Under the pieces are notes generated by a model. The model did no database searches. It was not told the origin of the DNA and was given only the letters and a program-made list of their open reading frames with translations. Shown one piece after another: positions 27,045-34,378 of a stretch of DNA of 64,000 bases. The stretch is from positions 62,001-126,000 of the forward strand of contig NZ_FOZX01000012.1 of assembly GCF_900116135.1 (NCBI RefSeq), written 5' to 3'. A program made the position numbers and the translations under genes. Source of the stretch: Saccharopolyspora flava (lineage in GTDB: Bacteria > Actinomycetota > Actinomycetes > Mycobacteriales > Pseudonocardiaceae). The stretch's first letter is position 1; the number at the start of each line of letters is the position of its first letter.

Positions 27045-27731
27045 TCAGCGAAGGTGCAGGTCGAACCAGTTGCGGGCGCGGCGCCACGCCTCGTCGGCGG
27101 CGTCCGGGTCGACGTCGAAGCGGTGCCCGGCGCCCGGGTAGCGGACGACGTCGGTGACCACCTCGGCCGCGTCGGTGACCTCGCGGAGCTTGTCGACCTC
27201 GCCGGTCTCCACGTCGTCGCCGTAGAGGCCCAGCCACGGGCAGGCGAGCTCGCCGGCGACCTCCACCAGCGGCGGGAGCTTCGCCGACAGCGGATCGAGG
27301 ATGCCGGTGCCGCCGACGCTGACCGCGGCGCCGAGCGAACGGCTCGCGGCGACCACCAGCGCGGCCGAGCCGCCGATGTCGAAGCCCATGATCCCCTGCC
27401 GGTCGGCGGGGACGCCCTGGTCGGACAGCCACAGGAACGCGGCGTCGGTGTCGGCGAGGATCGAGTCGCCGGAGAGCCTCTGGACCTGCTCGTGCTCGTT
27501 CTGGCCCGCGGCGAGCTCGTCGGTGCCGTCGCGGTGGTAGAGGTGCGGGGCGACGGTGAGCCAGCCCTCCTCGGCCAGCGCGCCGCAGAGCTTGCGGACC
27601 CGCTCCGTGATGCCGCGCGCCTCGTGCAGGAAGACGAGGCCTCCGCGCACCACGTTGTCGGGCTCGGCGACGGTGAGTCGCAGCGCCGTTCCGTCGGTGA
27701 GCGCGATCGTCTCGGTACGGGTTCGGATCAT
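27045..27731 (-). CDS. Dienelactone hydrolase-family protein with altered nucleophile site
   Basis: A 228-residue alpha/beta-hydrolase of the DLH family starting at ATG 27731. The conserved Glu (HEARG, residue 37), acid (LYGDD) and His (GAGHRFD) are present. The nucleophile elbow reads MGFDIGGSA with Asp118 where dienelactone hydrolases have Cys (GxCxGG). Activity is therefore uncertain: it may use Asp, or may have lost the usual chemistry. It lies upstream of the acetoacetyl-CoA synthetase gene on the same strand. Confidence 0.8.
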   Translation of the reverse strand: MIRTRTETIALTDGTALRLTVAEPDNVVRGGLVFLHEARGITERVRKLCGALAEEGWLTVAPHLYHRDGTDELAAGQNEHEQVQRLSGDSILADTDAAFLWLSDQGVPADRQGIMGFDIGGSAALVVAASRSLGAAVSVGGTGILDPLSAKLPPLVEVAGELACPWLGLYGDDVETGEVDKLREVTDAAEVVTDVVRYPGAGHRFDVDPDAADEAWRRARNWFDLHLR

Positions 27732-27850
27732 GCCCGGCAGGTAACCACAGGTATGTGAACAGGGGGCAACACCATCATCCATAAGGACCAACCCGGGACC
27801 GAAGAGACGCCGATGGGGCCGTCACGATGACAATGAGCGTTGGCAGTGGG

Positions 27851-27914
27851 CAGTTTTAGCCATAATCACCCATGATCAAAGTCCGTTTTGCCCGGACAAT
27901 TATGGCTAAAACTG
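27851..27914. repeat. Small palindromic intergenic repeat, copy 2
   Basis: CAGTTTTAGCCATAAT (27851-27866) is the exact inverted complement of 27899-27914. The interior plus inner arm ends (27864-27898) equal the inverse of 14250-14284 with one mismatch. It lies in the divergent gap (27732-28082) between the DLH-like gene and the aminotransferase gene, about 170 bases before the latter, so it may be transcribed in its leader. Confidence 0.8.
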
Positions 27915-27960
27915 TCCCCCTCCCGGACCCCTCGTCATCGAGCCCTCCTCTCCCGCCCAG

Positions 27961-27994
27961 CACCGCACCGGGATCGGCACCGCACCGGGATCGG
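27961..27994. repeat. 17-bp tandem duplication
   Basis: CACCGCACCGGGATCGG occurs twice without a gap (27961-27977, 27978-27994), about 90 bases before the aminotransferase start. It may be a simple slippage product or paired protein-binding sites. Confidence 0.7.
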
Positions 27995-28082
27995 GGGCGG
28001 GACGGGAAGGGGACAGCGGTGGTGTGGCGGCGGGTGGGGTCGCGTTAACGTCCTGGGTGTCCGATCGAGGTAGGAGAAGTCG

Positions 28083-29132
28083 ATGAGCGTGCGCACCCGT
28101 GCCGACCTGGAGCAGCTGCCGCCCTACGTGGCCGGCCGAACCGTGCCCGGGTCGATCAAGCTGGCCAGCAACGAGGTCTCCGCCGGACCGCTGCCCAGCG
28201 CGGTGGCGGCGATCAACGAGGCCGCGAGCCAGGTCCACCGCTACCCCGACATGGGCGTGGGCGCGCTGACCGAGGCGCTGGCCGCGCACTACGACGTCGC
28301 GCCGGAGCGGATCGCGGTCGGCTGCGGCTCGGTCGCGCTGTGCGAGCAGCTGGTGCAGGCCACCTGCACCGCCGACGACGAGGTCGTCTTCCCGTGGCGC
28401 TCCTTCGAGGCCTACCCGATCATCACGCAGGTCGTGGGCGCCCGGCAGGTCAAGGTGCCGCTGACCGGCGAGCACGCCCTGGACCTCGAGGCGATGCTGG
28501 CGGCGATCACCCCGGCCACCCGGCTGATGTTCGTGTGCACGCCGAACAACCCCACCGGCACGCTGGTCCGCAAGGCCGAGCTGGAGGCGTTCCTGGACCG
28601 CGTGCCCGAGGACGTCCTGGTGGTGCTCGACGAGGCCTACTTCGAGTTCGTCGACGACGCCGACGCCCCGGACGGGGTGGAGATCACCCGCGTCCGCGAC
28701 AACGTCGTGTCGATGCGCACCTTCTCCAAGGCCTACGGCCTGGCGGGCGTGCGCGTCGGTTACGCGATCGGACCGGTGCAGGTCGCCGAGGCGCTGCGCA
28801 AGGTCACCATCCCGTTCAGCGTCAACGCGCTCGCGCAGACCGCCGCGATCGCCTCGCTGCAGGCCCAGGACGAACTCCGCCGCCGCTGCGCGGACGTGGT
28901 CGCCGAGCGCGTCCGGGTGCACCGCGAGCTGGTCGCGATGGGCTACGAGGTTCCGGAGACGCAGGCCAACTTCGTGTGGCTGCCGCTGGGTGAGCGCACC
29001 GCGGCGTTCAACGAGCACTGCCTCGACAACCGGGTCGTGGTGCGGGCTTTCGCCGGTGAGGGGGCTCGGGTGACGATCGGGCAGCCGGACGAGAACGACG
29101 CGTTCCTGGCCGCCGCGAAGTCCTTCGGCTGA
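28083..29132 (+). CDS. Aromatic / histidinol-phosphate aminotransferase
   Basis: A 349-residue class I/II PLP enzyme. The PLP Lys lies in TFSKAYGLAGVRVGY, and other anchors are CTPNNPTGT and LDEAYFEF. It resembles both HisC and the actinobacterial Pat-type aromatic aminotransferase (HisC2). The isolated position, away from other his genes, favours an aromatic amino acid role (phenylalanine/tyrosine from phenylpyruvate/hydroxyphenylpyruvate), complementing tyrA at 15411. The assignment is not certain. ATG 28083 follows a GTAGGAG-type site. Confidence 0.85.
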   Translation: MSVRTRADLEQLPPYVAGRTVPGSIKLASNEVSAGPLPSAVAAINEAASQVHRYPDMGVGALTEALAAHYDVAPERIAVGCGSVALCEQLVQATCTADDEVVFPWRSFEAYPIITQVVGARQVKVPLTGEHALDLEAMLAAITPATRLMFVCTPNNPTGTLVRKAELEAFLDRVPEDVLVVLDEAYFEFVDDADAPDGVEITRVRDNVVSMRTFSKAYGLAGVRVGYAIGPVQVAEALRKVTIPFSVNALAQTAAIASLQAQDELRRRCADVVAERVRVHRELVAMGYEVPETQANFVWLPLGERTAAFNEHCLDNRVVVRAFAGEGARVTIGQPDENDAFLAAAKSFG

Positions 29133-29220
29133 CGAGAGCCGTTCTGCCGCTTGAGAGAAGAGCAACGGTGGTGACCGGCGAAGAGAGGGGGAGTACTTCG
29201 CCAGCCACCACCGCTGCGTC

Positions 29221-29246
29221 GTGGCCGTTTGAGCCGAAACGGCCAC
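29221..29246 (+). terminator. Terminator after the aminotransferase gene
   Basis: GTGGCCGTTT (29221-29230) pairs with AAACGGCCAC (29237-29246), followed by CCTTTTA. A second, larger imperfect hairpin (about 29163-29216, GGTGGTG/CACCACC arms) lies just upstream. Confidence 0.75.
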
Positions 29247-29364
29247 CCTTTTACGCGTAGCGATCTACGCAGCACCGGAATGTAGTGGCGGGCCGGGCCC
29301 ACCGCTACAGATCCGACAGGAGATCCACCCGTTCAGGTGGACGGCCCATCCGTCCGGGTCAAGA

Positions 29365-29745
29365 TCAGCCGGTCACCGCGTGGTGGCCCTGCACAGCGAC
29401 GGGCGCCGGGGCCTCGGGCAGCGACTCGTCGGAGTCGGAAGCCGGCGGCTCGTAGCCCGGGGAGACCTCGGTCGGCGGCTCCTCGGCCGGCGGCTCGCTC
29501 GGGTGGTCCTCGATCGGGGCGTTGGCCGCGCACACCACGTTCTGCGGGGAGGCGACCGGCACGACCGCGCCGAGGATCGCGATGTTGTTGCCGCACAGCT
29601 GGATCGGCAGCACGCTCGTGTTGTTGCCGTTGCCGATGTTGATGCCGTCGTTGTCGGTGCTGTCGGCGAAGGCCTGGGTACCGCCGATGACCATGCTCGC
29701 GGTGCCCATGGCCAGAGCGCCCGCCATGTAAGCCGTCTTGCGCAT
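29365..29745 (-). CDS. Chaplin-like secreted protein with long acidic/Pro tail
   Basis: A 126-residue protein with signal peptide (MRKTAYMAGALAMGTASMVI..., cleavage after QAFA near residue 27). The mature N-terminus is chaplin-like: NDGINIGNGNNTSVLPIQLC then GNNIAILGAVVPV, ending VVCAAN, with the two conserved Cys. Chaplins assemble on the surface of aerial hyphae and spores. A tail of about 50 residues rich in Pro, Glu, Ser follows and has no LPxTG sorting signal. ATG 29745 is behind GAGGAAG. It lies 50 bases after the L,D-transpeptidase gene on the same strand. Confidence 0.75.
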   Translation of the reverse strand: MRKTAYMAGALAMGTASMVIGGTQAFADSTDNDGINIGNGNNTSVLPIQLCGNNIAILGAVVPVASPQNVVCAANAPIEDHPSEPPAEEPPTEVSPGYEPPASDSDESLPEAPAPVAVQGHHAVTG

Positions 29746-29795
29746 AGATCGCTTCCTCTTCCTCGTTTCTCGGGGGAACTCCACCATCGGCGGGG

Positions 29796-30599
29796 TCACC
29801 GCAGGTGGACGAGCGTGCCCAGTGGCAGCGTTGCCAGCAGGCGCAGCGCGTCGTCGGGGACGCGGACGCAGCCGTCGCTGCTGGCCTGGCCGAACACCGA
29901 GGGTTCCGGCCAGCCGTGCAGCGCGACCGTGCCCGGCCCGCCTCCGTACGTGCTGAAGGTGTTGGAGTGGGTGCCCAGCGGCAGGATGATCGGGCTGAAC
30001 TTGGTGACCGTCTCCTCGATCGCCGCCATGATGAAGGTCCGGCCGCGCGGGGTCGGCGAGTCCGGCGCTCCGACGCCGACCACCCACTCCCCGATCGGTG
30101 CGCCGTCGCGGAGCACCTCGAGCCGCCGCGCGTCGATGTCGACGTCGACCACGTAGGGCGTGCGGGCGCGCTGGATCCGCTGGTCCTCCTGCACCCAGCC
30201 GGTGGCGCCGTTGGGCCGGGACGGCAGCAGGACCTGCGCCCACTTGCCCCGCTCGGCGATGACCGGCACCCACGTCGGGTTGTCGAGCTGCTTGGCGGGG
30301 AGCTTGGCGAACACAGGTCCGCCGGGCGAGGAGTGCACGGCGGTGTCGGCCTGGACCCGCAGCACCACTCCCTCGGTGTCCCCCTCGGGCGCGGGATCGG
30401 CCGGGGCCGTGGGGAATTCGGTGAAGGTGGTGGCGTCGGCCTGCATGCCCAGGTCGGCCCTGGCCATCGCGTAGGCGGGCCGTTCGGCGGGTTCGGCGGC
30501 CGCGCACCCGGTCAGCGCGAGGCACGCCAGGCCGAGGGCGGCCGCGAGGGACCTGCCCGCAGGTGCAGTGCCTCCTGCGGTGCGACGTAGGCTCATCAT
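29796..30599 (-). CDS. L,D-transpeptidase (YkuD domain) lipoprotein
   Basis: A 267-residue lipoprotein: signal ends at lipobox LTGC (about residue 32). Then comes an SH3-like segment (VQADTAVHSSPGGPVFAKLP) and a YkuD domain (VVDVDIDARRLEVLRDG). The catalytic Cys244 lies in SSDGCVRV with His228 (LHGWPEP) upstream. The family usually has SHGC(I/V)R, so Asp242 replaces the conserved His. The enzyme would form 3-3 peptidoglycan cross-links or attach proteins to the wall. Co-oriented with the chaplin-like gene, it may help build the spore surface. Confidence 0.85.
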   Translation of the reverse strand: MMSLRRTAGGTAPAGRSLAAALGLACLALTGCAAAEPAERPAYAMARADLGMQADATTFTEFPTAPADPAPEGDTEGVVLRVQADTAVHSSPGGPVFAKLPAKQLDNPTWVPVIAERGKWAQVLLPSRPNGATGWVQEDQRIQRARTPYVVDVDIDARRLEVLRDGAPIGEWVVGVGAPDSPTPRGRTFIMAAIEETVTKFSPIILPLGTHSNTFSTYGGGPGTVALHGWPEPSVFGQASSDGCVRVPDDALRLLATLPLGTLVHLR

Positions 30600-30860
30600 C
30601 GGCTCCTGGCCCGTCGACTCCGTGGGCCTCCGGGCCGAAACGCCTTGCGGCGCCCGGAGGTGGGCAGCTGATCCGAGTGATCACATGCCGACGGGAAGCT
30701 ATCCGGGCGTGCACGCACCACCGCAGCGGCCCGGACCGGGTGACGGTCCACCATTCGGGCTCTGATCAGCGAAAACAGGTCTTCTTCATCGTCAGCCGAG
30801 CCGCGTTACTGAGACCTGATCACCTGATCGTGTGGATCTTTTCCCTCGTTCCAGCGACAG

Positions 30861-31631
30861 CTAGTCCAGTGCGCGGCGCAGGAAGAACCGGATTCCCAAG
30901 GTGCCGAACAGCAGCATCGCGACCAGCAGCGCCAGCACGCACACCCACGGCGCCATGTGCGGGATGCCCGGCAGCAGCGCTCCCCGCATCCCCTCGCTGA
31001 CGTAGGTCAGCGGGTTGATCGCGCACAGCACCTGGAACCAGCGCAGGTGATCCAGCTGCGCCCACGGGAACTGGGTGGCGCCGGTGAACATCAGCGGCGC
31101 CAGGATCACCGCGAACATGATGTTGATCCGCCGCGGCGGCACCGCCGCCCCCACCGTCATGCCGACCGCGGCACCCGACGCCGACCCGAGCACCATGCAC
31201 AGCAGCGCGAACGGCAGGCCGCCGAGATCCCAGTCGATGCGGCCGAGCATCCACACGCCCAGCGGCACCATCAGCACCGCCGCGAACAGCCCGCGCAGCG
31301 CGCCGAACAGCATCTTCTCCACCGCCACCCAGCTGATCGGCAACGGCGCCAGCAGCCGGTCCTCGATCTCCCGCGAGTAGGAGAAGTCCAGGACCAGCGG
31401 GAACGAGGTGTTCTGCAGCGACACCAGGAACGCGTTGAGCGCGATCATCCCCGGCAGCAGCACCTGCGCGTAGCCGGGCTGGGTGTAGCCGAGCTCGCCG
31501 AGGACCTTGCCGAAGATGAACAGCAGCGCCACCGGCTGCACCAGCACCTGAGCCAGGAAGCTCGGCAGCTCGCGGCCGGTGACGAACACGTCGCGGCCGA
31601 GGACGGCGAGGAACGCGCGGATCGAGATCAT
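30861..31631 (-). CDS. ABC-2 type exporter permease
   Basis: A 256-residue six-helix membrane protein of the DrrB/NodJ ABC-2 family (PVALLFIFGKVLGELG, LVLDFSYSREIEDRLLAPLPISWVAVEK motif). It pairs with the ATPase whose stop overlaps its ATG (ATGA). Such pairs export drugs, lipids or antibiotics. The divergent MarR gene suggests drug-responsive control. The 260 bases downstream to the L,D-transpeptidase gene hold no gene. Confidence 0.88.
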   Translation of the reverse strand: MISIRAFLAVLGRDVFVTGRELPSFLAQVLVQPVALLFIFGKVLGELGYTQPGYAQVLLPGMIALNAFLVSLQNTSFPLVLDFSYSREIEDRLLAPLPISWVAVEKMLFGALRGLFAAVLMVPLGVWMLGRIDWDLGGLPFALLCMVLGSASGAAVGMTVGAAVPPRRINIMFAVILAPLMFTGATQFPWAQLDHLRWFQVLCAINPLTYVSEGMRGALLPGIPHMAPWVCVLALLVAMLLFGTLGIRFFLRRALD

Positions 31632-32599
31632 CGCAACTCCCGGCCGGTCAGGTCGATGAAGACGTCCTCCAGCGTCGCCGAGCCCAGCGACAGGTCGTTG
31701 ACCGGGATCCGCTGCTCGTGCAGGGCCTGGGCGATCGGCCCGAGCAGCCCGGCGGGTTCGGAGGCGACGTAGAGCCGCAGCCGCAGCTCGTCGGCGCCGT
31801 CGGGGCTGATCCGCTCGACCTGCTCGACGCCGCGGATCTCGGACAGCAGCCCGGAGATCTTGTCCGGCTCGTAGCCGTCGGCGCGCAGCGTGGCGTCGAC
31901 GGTGCCGCTGCCGGGCAGCGAGCGGATGAGCGCGTCCGGGGTGTCCAGGGTGAGCAGCCTGCCGTGGTCGACGACGCCGACGCGGTCCGAGAGCTTCTCG
32001 GCCTCGTCCATGTCGTGGGTGGTCAGCACCACCGTGACGCCCTCAGAGCGGAGGTCGTCGATGCGGTCGTGCACGAACAGCCGCGCCTGCGGGTCGAGCC
32101 CGGTGGAGGGCTCGTCGAGGAACAGCACCTCGGGCTTGTGGATGAGCGCGCGGGCGATCATCAACCGCTGCGCCTGACCGCCGGAGAGGTCGTCGACGCG
32201 CGCCTTGGCCTTGTCGGTGAGGCCCATCCGCTCCAGCAGCTCGTCGGCGAGCCGACGCCGCTCGGCGCGGGCGACACCGTGGTAGGTGGCGTGCCAGATG
32301 AGGTTCTGCCGCGAGTTCAGCGACCGGTCCAGGTTGACCCGCTGCGGCACGACGGCGACCTTGCGGCGCGCGGCGACCGGGTCGGCGGCCACGTCCACCC
32401 CGGCGACCACCGCCTTCCCGCCGGTCGGCTCGACGCGGGTGGTGAGGATGCCCACGGTGGTGGTCTTGCCCGCGCCGTTGGGCCCGAGCAGCCCGAAGAC
32501 CTCGCCGGCGCGCACCTGGAAGGACAGCCCGTCGACCGCGTTGGACCGGCTCTTGGGATACCGCTTGACCAGCTCGTGGACCTCGACCGCGACCGTCAC
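31628..32599 (-). CDS. ABC-2 type exporter ATP-binding protein (DrrA-like)
   Basis: A 323-residue ATPase. Walker A GPNGAGKTT, signature LSGGQAQRLMIARAL and Walker B VLFLDEPSTGLDPQ are clear. A C-terminal DUF4162-like segment (about residues 230-323) is typical of DrrA. GTG 32599 is chosen for the GGGGGG site just before it; a GTG seven codons upstream is also in frame. It drives the downstream permease. Confidence 0.9.
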   Translation of the reverse strand: MTVAVEVHELVKRYPKSRSNAVDGLSFQVRAGEVFGLLGPNGAGKTTTVGILTTRVEPTGGKAVVAGVDVAADPVAARRKVAVVPQRVNLDRSLNSRQNLIWHATYHGVARAERRRLADELLERMGLTDKAKARVDDLSGGQAQRLMIARALIHKPEVLFLDEPSTGLDPQARLFVHDRIDDLRSEGVTVVLTTHDMDEAEKLSDRVGVVDHGRLLTLDTPDALIRSLPGSGTVDATLRADGYEPDKISGLLSEIRGVEQVERISPDGADELRLRLYVASEPAGLLGPIAQALHEQRIPVNDLSLGSATLEDVFIDLTGRELR

Positions 32600-32718
32600 A
32601 TCGCCCCCCTGGCTCGGCACTCGATGCTAGTCGCGCCGAGCGGAGGGGTGGCAACGCATTTTTGGCGGGAGGTTTCCTACTCGGCCCGCCGGGCTTCCGA
32701 CCTCGGTAACCTGTACGG

Positions 32719-33195
32719 GTGAGCGAGGCGACCGAGCAGCTGACCCCGTGGCTGGGCGACACCGAGATGACGGCCTGGCGCGCCTACATCGTGGGCAGCG
32801 CGCTGCTGGAGCACCGGCTCAACAGAGAGCTGCAGCTCACCCACGGCCTGTCGATCGCCGACTACGAGATCATGATCTCGCTGTCGGAGGCCCCGGACAT
32901 GCAGATGCGGATGAGCGAGCTGGCCAACGGCATCGCCCACTCCAAGAGCCGCATGTCGCACCAGATCCGCAGGCTGGAGAAGGAAGGTCTGGTCCGCCGC
33001 CAGGAATGCCCGGAGGACGGCCGAGGCGTCCTCGCGGTCCTCACCGAGGACGGCCTCGCCAAGCTCCGCGAAGCCGCCCCGTCCCACGTCAAGGGCGTCC
33101 GCGAGCACATCATCGACCTGCTCGACGACGACGAGAAGAAGACCCTCACCGCCGTCTTCACCCGCCTCACCGACCACCTCCGCAGCCTCGACTGA
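32719..33195 (+). CDS. MarR-family transcriptional regulator
   Basis: A 158-residue winged-helix dimeric regulator starting at GTG. The wing region DGRGVLAVLTEDGLAKLREA and recognition part MRMSELANGIAHSKSRMSHQIRRLEKEGLVRR are typical. It is divergent from the ABC exporter genes over a 119-base gap and likely represses them until a ligand binds. Confidence 0.9.
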   Translation: MSEATEQLTPWLGDTEMTAWRAYIVGSALLEHRLNRELQLTHGLSIADYEIMISLSEAPDMQMRMSELANGIAHSKSRMSHQIRRLEKEGLVRRQECPEDGRGVLAVLTEDGLAKLREAAPSHVKGVREHIIDLLDDDEKKTLTAVFTRLTDHLRSLD

Positions 33196-33246
33196 ACCCC
33201 GGACCGGCTGTATGCCGATCATCCGCGGTTGGCTACGCTGCGGCGT

Positions 33247-33331
33247 GGAAGCGTGGCAGAGCGGCCGAATGCACTCGCCTTGAAAGCGAGCGTCGGGAGA
33301 CCGACCGCGGGTTCGAATCCCGCCGCTTCCG
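33247..33331 (+). tRNA. tRNA-Ser (TGA)
   Basis: Acceptor GGAAGCG/CGCTTCC with discriminator G. The anticodon stem CTCGC/GCGAG encloses CTTGAAA, giving TGA. The long variable arm GTCGGGAGACCGAC and T-arm GGGTTCGAATCCC confirm serine. Confidence 0.95.
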
Positions 33332-33352
33332 CTTCGCTGACCAGCACAAACA

Positions 33353-33383
33353 CGGCCCGGTAGGGAACTTCCCCACCGGGCCG
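33353..33383. terminator. Hairpin after tRNA-Ser(TGA)
   Basis: CGGCCCGGT (33353-33361) pairs with ACCGGGCCG (33375-33383), extended inside by AGGGAA/TTCCCC, and followed by GTTT. It separates the tRNA from the convergent small gene. Confidence 0.7.
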
Positions 33384-33444
33384 GTTTGCACCTCGGTCTC
33401 AGTTCTCGTCTCAGTGCGTCGTTTCTCCTGCGGTCGGTAGGGGC

Positions 33445-33672
33445 CTAGCTCGCCTTCTTCTCCTGCGTCGGAACGGGTTTCGGGGTCGCGGGCTTGGGGC
33501 CGGCCGAGACCTGGTCGATGGGGAGGACGAGGTTGTGGGTGATGCGGACGTGCCAGTCCAGGGCGTCCAGGCCCATTCGGCCGCTGTCGACGAGGCTCCG
33601 GCCGCAGTGAGGACCGCCCACCGGACAGGCGAACCACTCCCGGTCGTCGACGATCACGACCTCCAGCTCCAT
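33445..33672 (-). CDS. Small Cys/His protein, possible zinc finger
   Basis: A 75-residue protein (MELEVVIVDDREWFACPVGG start) from ATG 33672 behind GTGGGGGAG. Residues 16-52 carry C-x6-C and, later, two His in WHVRITHN, spaced like a degenerate zinc site. The tail is Pro/Lys-rich. It lies next to and divergent from the BldC-like gene. No family is recognised. Confidence 0.5.
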   Translation of the reverse strand: MELEVVIVDDREWFACPVGGPHCGRSLVDSGRMGLDALDWHVRITHNLVLPIDQVSAGPKPATPKPVPTQEKKAS

Positions 33673-33794
33673 CTCCCCCACTCTCATAAATCGGACAATC
33701 GTGGTGAACGAGTTGAACGCGATTGTAGCTCTTGATCACGTCGATCGATGCAGAAGCCGTGTGTTCACTCGAAGGGGCACATACGGTCGGATTC

Positions 33795-33977
33795 GTGGCA
33801 GACGAGTTGCTGACCTCGGGACAAGTGGCGAAGCGCCTCGGGATCAACCCGAGCACGCTCGCGCGCTATGTCCGCGAAGGGAAGCTGAATCCGTCCCTGA
33901 CCCTTCCCAGCGGCCACCACAGGTGGACCTGGGAAGACGTGCTCAAACAGCTGCGAGCCCAGCAGGGCGAGAGCTGA
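33795..33977 (+). CDS. BldC-like / MerR-type HTH small regulator
   Basis: A short DNA-binding protein of 60 residues from GTG 33795 (81 residues from ATG 33732). The core LLTSGQVAKRLGINPSTLARYVREGKLNPSLTLPSGHHRWTWEDVLKQL is the winged MerR helix-turn-helix as in BldC, which binds DNA in tandem head-to-tail arrays and controls development in streptomycetes. The likeness is to the fold, not proof of orthology. The start is unsure, as neither site has a good ribosome sequence. Confidence 0.7.
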   Translation: MADELLTSGQVAKRLGINPSTLARYVREGKLNPSLTLPSGHHRWTWEDVLKQLRAQQGES

Positions 33978-34048
33978 ACCGCGATTTCAGCTCCACGTCT
34001 CACCCCCATCAGTCGGCCTCGAATCACTCTTACAGATATAGACGACTA

Positions 34049-34064
34049 TGTACGTCTACGTACA
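34049..34064. promoter_or_regulatory. Candidate GntR operator
   Basis: TGTACGTCTACGTACA is an almost perfect 16-bp palindrome. It lies in an AT-rich patch (34035-34075) with further AGACG/CGTCT half-sites, 55 bases before the GntR start. The arrangement fits self-repression of the GntR-MFS operon. Confidence 0.55.
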
Positions 34065-34118
34065 TTCACAGACGTAGAGGTTCATCCTTACAGGTCATGG
34101 GTACTCAGGCTGGGTGTC

Positions 34119-34373
34119 ATGTCCTGGGAAGACCGGTCCGGCCGTATCGACCACGGCGCGGCGAAGACCATCTGGCAGCAGGTCGCCGACGACGTCACCG
34201 CCGACATCGAGTCGGGCGCGCTGCCGCGGGGTTCCCGGCTGCCCAGCGAGGCCGAGCTCTCCGAGCTCTACGGAGTCGCGCGCGGGACCGTTCGGCGCGC
34301 GCTGAGCTCCCTGGTCGAGTCCGGCACGATCACCGTGGTGCACGGACGCGGCACCTTCGTCACCGAGCAGTAG
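34119..34373 (+). CDS. Short GntR-family regulator (DNA-binding domain only)
   Basis: An 84-residue protein made of a single GntR winged helix (IWQQVADDVTADIESGALPRGSRLPSEAELSELYGVARGTVRRALSSLVESGTITVVHGRGTFV). There is no ligand domain, unlike usual 240-residue GntR regulators. It starts at ATG 34119 and ends five bases before the MFS gene, so they are one operon. Confidence 0.82.
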   Translation: MSWEDRSGRIDHGAAKTIWQQVADDVTADIESGALPRGSRLPSEAELSELYGVARGTVRRALSSLVESGTITVVHGRGTFVTEQ

Positions 34374-34378
34374 CGCCC

